A stretch of DNA of 64,000 bases, taken from assembly GCA_022570795.1 (NCBI GenBank), contig JAKUDP010000013.1, positions 124,001 to 188,000 on the forward strand, read 5' to 3'. Positions 29,631-40,290 of this stretch are shown one piece after another. The position numbers and the translations under genes are program-made. Numbering within the stretch: the first letter of the stretch is position 1; every line of letters begins with the position of its first letter. The notes below the pieces were generated by a model that worked only from the letters and a program-made list of their open reading frames with translations, did not search any database and was not told where the DNA came from. Source of the stretch: Sphaerulina vaccinii. Taxonomy: Eukaryota; Ascomycota; Dothideomycetes; Mycosphaerellales; Mycosphaerellaceae.

Positions 29631-29967
29631 CTGTCTATGATGCTGGGGGAGAGAAGCTCCACCAGAGTTTGCGGTTGCGATGTTCCAATACAGCACTGCT
29701 TCCTGCAACAGGTTCACTTCGGTGCAAAGAGACGAATGGTGTCAACAATCAGACTGGTAGACATAGTCGCTTTTCGACTTATCACATTCGCGTGGCTCGG
29801 ACATGCTAGCAGGGATTTCGGGACCCACCCCATCGTGTCTCTCCTATTCACGCATTTCCTTCGTCTCTGCTACACCCACGCGTAGCATCGCCTGCTATTT
29901 CTGCATACAAGACAAGAACTGCAAAGCCAGATACGACACGACCCGGCCAAGTCAAGAACCACACAAC
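29631..29967. other. intergenic, nothing recognised
   Basis: Upstream region of the 145-aa acidic-tailed gene. No feature supported. Confidence 0.35.
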
Positions 29968-30405
29968 ATGGCCCCCAAACACGTCTACATCGTCAAACAC
30001 ACAAGCTACATACAAGGCGAAATCGACGATCCCATCATCGAGTACGAACCGGAGAACAAGAGTGTACACCTTACATTACAAAGTGCCAACAACGCAGCTA
30101 TGGCGTATGCAAGAGAGTGCCTTCGCTATGAAGGATGGTTCAACATCAAGAAAAAGATCACGCAAAAGGAAGAACGTTCGAAGATCAAGTGCTACATGAA
30201 GCCACGCGCGGTCTATGACACCGAACACTTTGTGGTCGAGGTTGAGAAGGCTAGGGTGGAAGAGGGCGCGTATTCTGACGATGATGGGGAGGGGGATAGG
30301 TATGATAGTGATGGGGAGCCAATCGATGATGATGAGCAGGAGGAAGACGACGATGGAGAGTCTGTGGAGGTCGCTGAGCCTGCTGCGAAGAGGAAGAGGA
30401 CTTAA
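29968..30405 (+). CDS. acidic-tailed hypothetical protein (145 aa)
   Basis: ATG 29968 starts MAPKHVYIVKHTSYIQGEID. The first ~90 residues look folded (alternating beta/alpha; SANNAAMAYARECLRYEGW; a CYMKPRAVYD segment). They are followed by an Asp/Glu-rich stretch (about 45 residues) and a C-terminal PAAKRKRT, which could be a nuclear localisation signal. I do not know the family. A shortened, inverted relative lies at 33757-34005, which shows the gene has been copied locally. The acidic region plus basic end suggests a nuclear protein, but this is inference. Confidence 0.7.
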   Translation: MAPKHVYIVKHTSYIQGEIDDPIIEYEPENKSVHLTLQSANNAAMAYARECLRYEGWFNIKKKITQKEERSKIKCYMKPRAVYDTEHFVVEVEKARVEEGAYSDDDGEGDRYDSDGEPIDDDEQEEDDDGESVEVAEPAAKRKRT

Positions 30406-30684
30406 GCTCGATTATGCATCTGCCCGTCGATCTCAGCTAGGTGCTACGAAAGTCTGGAGCGCGAGGACATAGCGGAATGGCATTGACCTAGGATGGGAGG
30501 CGTGCCGGACTCGCACTCCTGTCACTGAACGGCACACCGGACAACGACTTCACGAGGAGCAGTTGGAGCACTCCTTATATGATGCCACTCTCTGCTTTCG
30601 CCACACATTACACATTACATTATCTTGCACTTTTGTTCTCTATTCATCATCCCATCATCTCTCGCACGAAACCTCCCCTATCTC

Positions 30685-31382
30685 TCAAGCTCCCTCGACC
30701 TTCAGAGCCTCCATTTCTTTCTCCTCGAGTTTCATCTTCCGCTCCTTCCTCTCCAGGTCAACCGCCCTAGCCGCCATACTCATTTGCGTAAGTGCCAGAA
30801 CGGCTGCAATACCCGCAGTCACGATACGGCCATAAAACAGAGGAGCATCCGGCTCATCATTAGAACCAAACAAGTATTCTCGGGTGTCCCGGTCGTAGTA
30901 ATAGAGCTTTAGGAAACCTCCTGTACCGGCCTCCCACTGTTCTGTCACGATCTGGGCCGCCATCACGAACATCCATGCCCCGAAAGCGATAATGGACCAG
31001 ATAATCGAGACTATGGGACTGAGCCTGCCTCGATTGTAGAGGAAAATATCAATTGCTGCGGCGAGCGTCGTGGCCATTGGTACAGCGGTTGCATAGAAAT
31101 AGACCTTGCTATGAGTATGAAGTTGTTAGCAATATTTCGAAACTCCAGGTAGGTATTGTAGGATCTGATATCTTACGCAGTAGGTATTCTCCTGGGATGT
31201 AGTGACCCATCAAGTAGAGTGTTATACCGTAGATATTGTGCATCCACGAGCTCAGCATTCGCGATAGTACCTGTGAAGGCACAGCCGAGAGCCCAATTGA
31301 TGAGGGAGACGAGGAATATCAGGCACAGAATCGTTCGTATGCGCTCAGAAGACCCGCCACGCCAGCGAGTGTTGTTGGCCAT
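30685..31382 (-). CDS. four-helix membrane protein (209 aa)
   Basis: Exon 1 is 31382-31177, the intron 31176-31109 (68 nt, GTAAGA...GCTAAC...TAG), and exon 2 31108-30685. The phase-2 junction restores a continuous frame. I started at ATG 31382 (MANNTRWRGG), where a short polar N-terminus meets the first membrane helix. Four hydrophobic segments are visible: ILCLIFLVSLINWALGCAF, MATTLAAAIDIFL, VSIIWSIIAFGAWMFVMAAQI and IVTAGIAAVLALTQMSMAA. A Lys/Glu-rich helix (LERKERKMKLEEKEME) ends the protein. The layout resembles MARVEL-like or other small fungal four-pass membrane proteins, but I could not assign a family. Confidence 0.8.
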
Positions 31383-32504
31383 GATGTTGAACACTACTAA
31401 ATCCGAGCTGTTAGCTGTATAAGACATAAGAAAGAGCACCAACGTAGCTTGATACTTCTCTGTGTACAGATCAGATCATCACAGTACTATATAGTATCAC
31501 TTGTTGATCTGTCCGAGCCGAGACAAGAAGATGGTCCGAGTCTTTCGCCAAGCATAGAGGCTTGCACGAAGGCTGCAGCACTTTTTCTACCGCAATAGGG
31601 CACGCCTGTATGTGCTATGCCCCGCTATAGAAGATGCCCTACTACTAGAGAAGCTCTCACACAAATGCGTCTCGTGATCAAGTCTGCTTCTTGTGCCAAG
31701 CATAGAGGCTGCACGAAGGATTGGCCTAAGAGAGCTCTTGGTGTCTGGTCCAATATTGGTATCCAATTGTTCAACAGCTCTTCAGGTCAGAGCTTTGAAG
31801 TAGTTACGAAAGCTGGAGCCTTGCCGGCTTGCATATTCCTTTCAGCTTGGCAGCTCGAAGATGCTGAGGCTGAGGGACTATCTCCGTTGTATGATGATGC
31901 TCGAGTCGGATCGCTCGTAGGTCTGGACTAACTCGAGGCCTGCAACGACAGTCCGAGTGGATCTGTCATGGATGGCGTGGCGAGGCTCACGGCTCGTCGA
32001 ACAGAATACTCGTCTCTGTCCATTAGCACGAACCAAGGCATTGACACGTCTAGACAGAGGGTCAGAACAGTGCAAGCAGTTCTTGGAGATGTTTTTCAGA
32101 TCCTTGGCAGATGGCTGTGATGTACGCTAGTACAGATTAGGCATAGCTTCATACTGTAGCATGCGCCGCTTCTCGCTTGGTCCGTCTCCGTCTCTGCTTT
32201 ACAATCCACAATCGACGTCCAGTCGGCCGGCTATCATCAACTGTTGCAAGTCTGGTGGCTCGTCACTCTGGCACCTCATCTTGCCTCGTTTCCCTTCCAA
32301 GAGCTCGTCCACACGCTGTTCAAGTTCTTACGCATGAGACCAGACTTCGTTGATGCCACTCGCCGGTAAGTGGTACTGGTGCTGAGCGAGCAGCGTGCGA
32401 GATAGTCGGTGGTCGTGACGTGCCATGGACTTCGATACGGCGACGGACAGATGAGTGGTTTTCAACCTGAGAGCTAGCAAGTCTATATTGGCAAGCTATG
32501 GAAA
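31383..32504. other. gene-poor region with a short direct repeat
   Basis: No supported gene. A 25-26 bp sequence (gccaagcatagaggct(t)gcacgaagg) occurs at 31547-31572 and again at 31695-31719 in the same direction. Confidence 0.5.
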
Positions 32505-32634
32505 TTGGCATTCTGAAGACTGGCATCTTGAAGAGACTGGCATCTTGAAGAGACTGGCACTGTGAAGAAGAGACTGGCATCTTAAGGAGACTGACAACCT
32601 GAGGAGACAGGCATTTCGAGGAGACCGGCAACCT
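32505..32634. repeat. imperfect minisatellite, about 18-21 bp unit, about seven copies
   Basis: Repeated 'gagactggcatcttgaag'-like units with scattered changes (catcttgaag, cactgtgaag, catcttaagg, caacctgagg). The array abuts the stop codon of the metallopeptidase gene and would lie in its 3' untranslated region. Confidence 0.85.
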
Positions 32635-33212
32635 AGTAATACGTCACATCCCAATGATTTCCCTCATCCTACGACATGGTCAGCTCTATTTCTGAACTCC
32701 ACGGCAGTGTACTTACACAGTATACATTTCCGGCGTCACTCTTCCACTGCGGATATCCATCACCGCGGTCTCCGATCTTCTTGAAGGTGTCCTTAACATA
32801 CTTATCCAACTTGGAAGTCTTCTTGAAGTCCAGCTTATATCCTTTGGCATGGCTGTATGTACCAGAAGCATGACCAGTTTCTGTCCCACCCGTTATAGTG
32901 AGGGCACAGTTACAGGCGTCTTTGAGAGTGATCGCGCCTTTCACAGTGCCAGACAGGAGGCCACTGTAGGATGTGCAACGCGGATTATCCTTGTTTGTAC
33001 AGCCACCTGAGGAAGAGGAGGTGATACCGGCTGCTGTCAGACGCCTGGCGGCTTCGGCTTGAGTAAGAGGCATGCCCGAGCGTTTCTCTTCTTCTGTGGG
33101 CAGAGCATAGCCCACGGAGGCGAGTGAGAGGAGTGCTGTTGTGAGTGTAGAGAACTACTTTCGTGTTAGCATGCACTTGGCCGAGGAACTTGCTCGCAGG
33201 ACTGGCCTTCAT
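32633..33212 (-). CDS. secreted peptidase M15-like (D-Ala-D-Ala carboxypeptidase fold) protein
   Basis: The main exon (to 32717) encodes a secretory leader (LLSLASVGYA), a Cys-rich middle (GGCTNKDNPRCTSY, ACNCALTITGGTETGHASGTY) and the zinc motif SHAKGYKLDF, which fits the M15 pattern H-x2-G-x3-D. A 48-nt intron (32716-32669, GTAAGT...CTGAC...TAG) joins a 36-nt last exon (32668-32633) coding DEGNHWDVTYY. This supplies the E..H motif expected for the third zinc ligand and catalytic acid. Without splicing the motif is lost. The 5' end is uncertain. ATG 33212 is the likely start, and an intron must end at either the TAG before 33154 or, more likely, the CAG before 33135. Possible donors include a GC donor (GCAAGT). 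Such secreted M15-like proteins could act on peptidoglycan; the substrate is inferred. Confidence 0.72.
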
Positions 33213-33756
33213 TATTGCGATGGATGAATGTCTATTGCTCTGTTGAGTATGAGAGTCACAAGCTGAAGAGCTTCATGGCGATACTTATATGCTAGATTAT
33301 TGCACACAACCTCAAGCTCATCAGGACCTCTCGTCCTGGCTGCGATTCCGAGTGGACTATACAGGCAGGTACTCATGGCCGCATACTGGTTTCAAGTGGT
33401 ACAAATACAGCCTTATACGAGGTACTCATGAGACAGCTTCGCGTATCTTTGTTGCCTATAGGACAGCCAAGGAGCGATAGTCCATATCGAAAAGCGTGTA
33501 GGTGACACCAATACAAATAGTGGGATTGAGTCTTGCGGTCAGGTCGCACAATAATGTTCCAGAACGCGAAAGCTACACGCCTTTCCTAAGCCGATGCGAG
33601 CTGAACGCAACAACGTTCAGTTTGCCCACAGGAATGCGAATCCGACACGCCTTCCATCGTAGGCCAATGCCTCTCCATCACCACCTCACAAGCATGCTCC
33701 ATCGTGGACCCGGCGTCGGCTCAGCTGAGGTTGGTTGAGATCGAAAGACGCAAGCT
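33213..33756. other. intergenic, nothing recognised
   Basis: Promoter side of the metallopeptidase gene. No gene supported. Confidence 0.4.
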
Positions 33757-34005
33757 CTAAGTCCTCTTTCGCTTCGCAGCAGGCTCAGCAACCTCCTCAA
33801 CTTCGTCATCGTCATCATCTTCCTCCTCACTCCTCTCGTCCTCATACATGCCCTCTTCCACAATAACCTTCTCAACCTCAATAACGAAGTGAGCCCCGTC
33901 TACCATACGCATTGAGATGACATATGATCCGATGACCTCCATCAGGTACCTTGATCATCTCTTTGTCGACATCATCTTGACGACGTAGACGTGTTTGAGG
34001 GACCT
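33757..34005 (-). pseudogene. truncated inverted copy of the acidic-tailed 145-aa protein
   Basis: The minus strand keeps both ends of the gene at 29968-30405. Near 33996 it encodes KHVYVVK, matching KHVYIVK at the start of the intact protein. The last part (AHFVIEVEKVIVEEG, an acidic run, EVAEPAAKRKRT, stop at 33757) matches its C-terminus. The middle (about 60 codons) is missing, the start codon is not kept, and a stop interrupts the remains. It is a partial, inverted duplicate about 3.4 kb from the intact gene. Confidence 0.72.
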
Positions 34006-34847
34006 CTTTTTGGTTTCTTGGTTTGTGGGTAGGAGACGAGGTGGGCGAGTATTGAATGCTACGCGTGAGTGTGGCAGAGACGCTTGGGATAAAGAAGACG
34101 CGAAGAAACAGGGCAATGGGAGGTTATTGTATACAAACCTAGATCGACGACGATGACTACATTATGAATGCCCTGCAGGTAATTCGAATGTGATAAGTTA
34201 TAATAAAGCGACTTGTAAGGAAACGAACGATAGATGTTGTTTAGTTGTTGAAGCCGTCTACTTTCAGATTGTCAGATTGACGGCCGACATCGGAGCTGCC
34301 GCCGCCGTCGTGTTGTGGTCGCGTCAACGCGACCTCCAACTTTTCTTCATCGACATCACTCCAACTCGCATATACCGCTGGCACCGACTTAGTGACAAGG
34401 TCCAGTCTTCCAAGCCGCTCACGCTGATCCAGAGCAAAGACGACGAGATGGAATCGCCACGCCCATCAGCGTTCAGAAACAAGTCAAAGGAGCGGCTTTT
34501 AATGTGAGATTAGGAGGTACGACGAGCAGAACCATCTCATGGAAGCATGGGGCGCGTAGATGTGAAGAGACCGCGATCCACGTCTGAACTCATCAATCTG
34601 CCTCAGCCTCGAGATTGCAAGCATCGCCTCGAACGTTTTCAGCTTTTGACATGACAGACAAAGGCGGTTCAGACCAGTCTTTGTCCTCTCTGCACCGAGA
34701 ACAGAACCCGTGAATGTTTTGAGGTAACACGAACAAAGCATCCGAATCCGGACACTGATGCTTCCCCAATGCTATACATCGCAATGAGGCCTTGTGCTTC
34801 TTTCGCTTCTTCCATCACAAGTCTAACACGACTCAGGAGCGGAAAAG
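34006..34847. other. intergenic, nothing recognised
   Basis: Several short frames, none with protein features I can support. The right end is the kinase gene's promoter. Confidence 0.4.
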
Positions 34848-36919
34848 ATGTCGACAGTAAGGCAGACCGTGACCAATTTCATTGGGCAGATCATGAATGA
34901 AGCTCTAGGGTTTGAGAATAAAGACAGTGAGTGGTTCCGAATTTCCCATAACACGACATACTGACCATCTCAAGTGGGTTGGCTGGATCAGTTGATGGTG
35001 CACGTACTCACTGCCTGGGTGAACTCCCCAGCCTTCGCAACCTGTGCCACGCCCGCGCAACACAACGCATTCTTGGCAGCCATTGCCAATCACAAGAATA
35101 CCACAAGCAGGGTCTCAAGGTATGAGACATCATTCTACAGTACACAAGATTCAGTTGACCCGACATTTGAGGATCTCGACCAAGTATATGAGATTGGGGC
35201 CATTGTGGGTCTCACCGGTCTCAATCGACGTATGGCGCTGCGAAAGTATTCTACGTTGGCCAAGAGTTTAATGCGGGAATATCCTACCTTGATTGATTGC
35301 ACGAAGAGGGTTCAGCAAACTGCACTGCCGCATCCGTCCCTGGCCGGCCTCGTGGACAGATGGGTTGGAGGAGTCCTTAATGATGTGACCCTCGAATCGG
35401 CGGCAATTACAAGACAGGGAAATGCTGCGCGTGCGATTCTGAAACAATACTTCCAGAATACAGGGCTCGATCCGGCAGACTTTCCTGGAATCTGGCAAAA
35501 TGTACAAGTATTCACCGGTGGCGCAATTGGCACTTCTGGTCTATGGGTCCGTCACGATGGCGTGAACAACGTCCAAGACGTAAGTCTACCTGATGATGAA
35601 AGAGATAATTGAGCGCTTGCTAATGATCGGCACAGCGTGTGGTGCGGAAATCTGAATACCTCTCGGCAAACGAATGGAACAGCCCAGCATCCTGGAAGCC
35701 AAACTGGAACCCAGTTCCTGGCGATGGACGTCAGCGAATGCCACGCGAGGCATACTTCACGAAGGGTTGCCACACGACCTCGCCGGACCATTTCGTACGG
35801 CTTCGAGCGTGGAATGCAAACGATGCAGATCGCGAGACAACCTTGTACACTGACTACTGTGGCTATGGTGACTTTTACCAGTTTAACAAACAGAACATCT
35901 TGCAACGGAAATTCTTGTCACCACGCTATCTCGTAGCTGTGTTCTATCAGCTGACCAAGGCGTGCGAAGCTATGGAAAGAGCAAATTTATCCGGCAATCC
36001 CTTCGATCAAGTCGTTCAGTGAGTAGAAGTGGTCAACCCCCATCTCGTTCGCGAACTAACTCTTTGCCAGTCTAGATCTCAAGCCAGGTAGGTTACATCT
36101 CTTATCGATCTCGAAGCGCGATGCTGACATGCACACAACGTAGGCAATATCTTCCTAGCGGAGAACGACACTGGATTTTTTCCTGAATATCCCATACCGA
36201 GAATGGTCAGTCTTGCTGAACTCTTCTGTACAGGAAGCCATGTTAACCACGGCTACAGGCCGACTTCGGTTCAGCAATCGAGACCAGCACCAATGATACC
36301 GGGAACCCTAATTCGTATAATTGGGGCTCAGGCACTCGGTTTTATCAAGGTCCAGAACAGATCTCAACTGGCACTGCAGGTTTCGAGCCATGGGAGGCGG
36401 GCAATGACGAACAGGTTCTAGCATGGACCAACGTCTACAGTATGGCAATTCGATCACGAATTCCACCTCATCGCTGACATCTGCTTTGCAGGCTTAGGAA
36501 TGTCAATGTACAGCCTGATTATTAACAGGCAATTCAACAGAAACAATCCCTTTGCTGAAAATGCTACGGGAGTACGGCAATTGCGAGGCGTCGACGCCTC
36601 CTTCAATGCATGGCCTGGCCCTCACCTTCTCAATCTGATAACCCGCTGCGTACAAAAGGTTCCAACAGATCGATGCACTTTGGAGCAGCTGAAGACAGGG
36701 CTCGTCAATATCATGCAGATGGACCCCGCGCTCAAAGCAGCTTGGCACGGACGGAACTATGATGGGGTGGCGCGCGATCTGCGTAACCTACCGACATCAG
36801 AGCAGTATTGCGTAGGACTTGCACATGATGACCTGGCAGGAGTGGCAGCACCAGCCGTCACCGCGGATCCTGGCGAAGAAACGGCTGATGCCATGGACTT
36901 GATTCCGTACAACGCATGA
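34848..36919 (+). CDS. divergent protein kinase-like protein (584 aa, seven exons)
   Basis: Exons: 34848-34926, 34975-35579, 35636-36018, 36071-36087, 36144-36205, 36259-36439, 36492-36919. All six introns (48-56 nt) have GT-AG ends, and the summed length is an exact codon multiple. Residues about 1-200 form a non-kinase N-terminal region. The kinase part follows: a Gly-rich loop (GGAIGTSG), the Lys of VVRKS, a hinge-like TDYCGYGDF, the catalytic loop HLDLKPGNIFL (HRD present as HLD), ADFGSA, and a subdomain IX-like VYSLGMSMYSL. The catalytic Asp, Lys, Asn and DFG Asp are all present, so activity is plausible. The catalytic loop is spread over three exons, one of only 17 nt. The gene ends 40 bp from the lipase gene, tail to tail. 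No closer family is recognised; it looks like one of the fungus-specific kinase groups. Confidence 0.85.
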
Positions 36920-36959
36920 TCAAAGACTTTAAATTTAATTACTGTCTCTTTGCCCATGT

Positions 36960-37998
36960 CTAGTTGAAACCTCCACAGCCTGTCACATTGATACCAGGAT
37001 AGAAGATATGATCAGCATTGATACCAAACACTCCAATACCCAGCTGTGAGTTGTTACCTACAAAGAAAAAACAAAAATTAGCCACACTTATCATCCACAT
37101 GCACGTAGTAGAAAAGTTAACACTCACAATCACTAGGCTCCTGTCCATAACACCTAAACGTCGTCTCTGGCCCATCAGCCCCCTTCTCAAACCAATACTC
37201 ACTCCTCGAATGCCTGAACCCTTGCAACGGAGACAAAACTTGCGGAACACCATCAGCAGCATGTGTAACACGATGATAAGGTCCTTCATTATCATCTGTG
37301 TTGCCCGACAAATTATCAACGTAATCAGCCCAAGCTTGGTTACCCGTTCGGAACTCTCCATAAGAATATGCTGCGGAAATGGTATATCCTTGACCTTTGA
37401 AAGAAGCGTAGGCGAGTTTCGTGAGTGCTCCGCCGAGTGAGTGGCCTGCGACTATGAATTTGTAGTTTGGATAGGCTGCCAACGCAGTATCGAGAACGGT
37501 TTGGGCTGCGGGTTGAATTCCATTCCACGCCTTCAGGACACCCATATGAACTCTGCAGGTCGGGCAGTCGACGCCTTTGATCGTGGCGGGTACTAGAGTT
37601 GAGGAGATATCTGTGAGTAAGTCTTCGACTCCTGCGGTTCCTGGGAAGGCCATGATGAGTTCTTGCCGAGAGTCGTCGCGGAAAAGGGTCATTTCTGTTG
37701 TTGGGTTGGAGTTTGCGAAACCTTGGACTACGGTGCCCTGAGGAGGGATTTGACAGAGTGCTATTGGGTAGGTTGGACAGTAGCGGCCGTAGAAGAGGAG
37801 GGTGTCGTAGAGGGATTGGGAGACTAGGGACTTTGTTAGGATGTATATCTATGCGGTGCATGTATGGCATGGGTCATGCATACCTGCAGTCTTGGACTTT
37901 GTTAAGTTGAAGATGATTGGTGCCAGAGGATTGTCGATTGGTGTAGCAGCTGCTGCAGCTATCAGCCCGAAGGCCGCAATACCGGTCTCGAAATGCAT
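36960..37998 (-). CDS. secreted class-3 lipase / feruloyl esterase-like hydrolase (302 aa)
   Basis: Exon 1 is 37998-37884, exon 2 37823-37128, exon 3 37057-36960; introns 37883-37824 (GTATGC...TAG) and 37127-37058 (GTGAGT...TAG) keep phase. The N-terminus is a signal peptide (GIAAFGLIAAAAATP). The fold is the fungal lipase_3 type. FPGT marks the oxyanion region, GHSLGG holds the nucleophile Ser, HAADGVPQ probably contributes the Asp, and the His in FRHSRSEYW completes the triad. Cysteine pairs (CPTC, and Cys near the end) support secretion. Length and motifs fit extracellular triacylglycerol lipases and feruloyl esterase A; the exact substrate cannot be told from sequence. The last exon is needed for the normal C-terminus. 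Confidence 0.93.
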
Positions 37999-38631
37999 GT
38001 TGGGCGTTCTTTGATCTTCATCCTTGAGTCCTTGGGAGGCTTAAGAGACTTATATGTTGTACTTGCGGTTGTGCTAAACTTGCCTCGGACGCCAAAGGCT
38101 GACGCTAGCAATAAGGTTGTGCTATAAGCTTGGTGGCTCCCGACGCATCCAATCTACATGCATCTAGACAGCCATAGCCGTCGCCAAGCGTACTTGAACA
38201 TGGACGATGACAGAATCTCCAGAATGCGACGTCTGAACGGCGAAGTACCGCTGAGAATTCTCGAGCATAGCAAAGCTCTCGTGGCAGCGAGACAAAGACT
38301 TGGTGTTTTGTGAGATTACGACCTCATTTGCTCGATGCTTGCTTGGCACATCCAAGTGCTGTCCTTGCGAATCTGAAGAGGTTTGTCGATCACTTACGCC
38401 ATATGGTCCTAGTTTCATGGGACTTTCCCCAGACCAGCGCCAGGAAAGGAATCTGCTTTGCGATCGGCTCTCCAATGGTCGTGCTAGCCTATGCACACTT
38501 CGTATGCCTCCTCATATGTATACGAGGTTTGATGCCTCATATATACCATCAGATGTGAGGTATTGCTGAATTGAGCAGGGAGTTCGCAGCGATTGCGAGA
38601 GCGGTTATGGTATAGCGAATTCTCGTGAGTC
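37999..38631. other. intergenic, nothing recognised
   Basis: Lipase promoter on the left and the 3' flank of the F-box gene on the right. No other feature supported. Confidence 0.4.
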
Positions 38632-40290
38632 TTAACATTCGTACACTAGTTCGGCTCGAGACTCATTACTCAGGTTGCAGCTGCGTGGCATCACGAATAG
38701 TGTCTTTGAGTTCTTGCTACTCTTCGCTGTCAACTGCCTCTTCTGCTTCTTCATCATCTTCACTGTCCTCGTGGTGCTCTGCCTGTTCATCTGCCTCCTC
38801 AGGTCCGGCTTCACTGCTGTGAGAGTAAGACTCACTCTCGTCCTCGATATCATCGCCAAGCAAAAGGTCCCAGCCGCCTGCAGTCGCAGGGTTACCACCA
38901 GCACCGAGTCTCCTTGGCTTGCGAGGAAGAGTTCCACCAGATACCAGATATCCATTGAGTACGTTCTGATGGTCTTCCATCGAATGGTAGTAGCGTCCAG
39001 AGGCCGCTTGAGATCGTCGTACAGATAGAATCCCGTGAGTTGCGGAAACTTGCCGGCACAACTCTCGAAACATTCGTCCCATTCCCCTTCTGTCAGATAC
39101 ACGTCACAGATAGTGATTGTCTGCAGGGTGTCTTTGTGGCGGAACAGAAGTGCTTGAAGGTTATCCGCAGTAGCCTTAAAGCCACCTGTTGAGAGGTGCG
39201 CTAATTGTCGCAAGTGGATATCTCCCACCAACTGGTCGAGGTTAAAGTATTCGTCGCTAGGATACTCTTCCGGTAGCCTGATAGGCATGTGCAAGGCTTT
39301 GAGGTTAGGCATCTTTCCTAGTAGATCCAAAAGGCTAGCATCGTGAAAGACTTCCAGGATGGCATAGTATGAATCCAGATCAACCATAATCGGCACCTCG
39401 CAGTGGGCAAAAATTCTGCCAAAATCCCAGTGCAAGTCCTCAACAGTATGCAGAACCTCGAACACTTGAGTCGCGTTGTCTTCCGGTACGTCGAGCAAGT
39501 GTGTATGCTCGATCTCGTCTATGCGTAGAGAAGTGATATGCCTTTTCGTAGTGGGTAATGCCAGTATGGTCTGCAAGACGGCCTGTCCGCTCTCATGCTC
39601 ACCGCCATCCGGTGCGAAAAGGCATTGATGAAACGTTTCATCACAGCAGCCTGGTAGCACTCCTCCATTCCTCACCTTGAAGTGTATTTGCGTCAACTTA
39701 GGGCAAGCTTCGAAGACAGTAGTCATGCGGTCTCGGACAATGTGCTCTTCGATGAGAGTCGTTTGGTCCTTCAGTAGACTCTGGAAGACGGCATAATGCT
39801 TCTCCAGAACGACCATTTGATCCTCCGAATAGCTCTCAAGATCCCTCAATGCACGGCTCGCCTGGCCGAGTTCATCGTTAACCCTGTATAACTCTGCCAG
39901 TCTTCGTCTTTGAGGCTCAGGCAATGGTTCTAGGACTGAGGACCATGAGATGTTGTATTGCAGTGATGAAGAGACGTGAGATTCTTGTGTGTACCAGGCT
40001 CGTTGTCGCTCCTGATCCCAGAATTCAAGGTCGCCGATAAGATCATCGTACGCGTCGACATGAAATACCAGTGTCTTGATGCCGTTTCTGACATCCGGAG
40101 AAAATTCTTTGAGCTGACACAGTCTGTCGAGACCTGGACGATGGAACAGAGTCCTGATGGTAGGTAGCAGAAACTCGCTGGCTGCCGCATTGGTGGTCCG
40201 GCATGTCAGTCTCAAGTTGGGAATGTCGTCTGACTCGCACTGGGCGCATACTGCCTGAAGCAACTCCGGGGGCAGGTCCAGCAAAGCCAT
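38632..40290 (-). CDS. F-box-like protein, probable frameshift near 3' end
   Basis: ATG 40290 begins with a clear F-box (MALLDLPPELLQAVCAQCESD, then IPNLRLTCRTTNAAASEFLLP), the Skp1-binding module of ubiquitin ligases. A long leucine-rich, alpha/beta body follows, with repeats such as LKALHMPIRL and LRQLAHLSTGGFKATADNLQALLFRH; this part probably binds targets. The annotated frame runs to 38632 (552 aa), but after about 39000 it becomes Lys/Gln-rich and looks like the shadow of another frame. The +1 frame from there (to 38717) instead reads as a plausible ending: MEDHQNVLNGYLVSGG, then WDLLLGDD and a long acidic tail. I suspect a one-base frameshift near 38996-39004, real or a sequencing error. 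Confidence 0.8.
   Translation of the reverse strand: MALLDLPPELLQAVCAQCESDDIPNLRLTCRTTNAAASEFLLPTIRTLFHRPGLDRLCQLKEFSPDVRNGIKTLVFHVDAYDDLIGDLEFWDQERQRAWYTQESHVSSSLQYNISWSSVLEPLPEPQRRRLAELYRVNDELGQASRALRDLESYSEDQMVVLEKHYAVFQSLLKDQTTLIEEHIVRDRMTTVFEACPKLTQIHFKVRNGGVLPGCCDETFHQCLFAPDGGEHESGQAVLQTILALPTTKRHITSLRIDEIEHTHLLDVPEDNATQVFEVLHTVEDLHWDFGRIFAHCEVPIMVDLDSYYAILEVFHDASLLDLLGKMPNLKALHMPIRLPEEYPSDEYFNLDQLVGDIHLRQLAHLSTGGFKATADNLQALLFRHKDTLQTITICDVYLTEGEWDECFESCAGKFPQLTGFYLYDDLKRPLDATTIRWKTIRTYSMDIWYLVELFLASQGDSVLVVTLRLQAAGTFCLAMISRTRVSLTLTAVKPDLRRQMNRQSTTRTVKMMKKQKRQLTAKSSKNSKTLFVMPRSCNLSNESRAELVYEC

Noticed and set aside
31547..31719. 25-bp direct repeat as a transposon footprint
   Set aside because: No terminal inverted repeats, no element remains and too short; listed only as a small repeat.
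34190..34507. 105-codon plus-strand frame
   Set aside because: No recognisable features, and it overlaps other frames; treated as chance.
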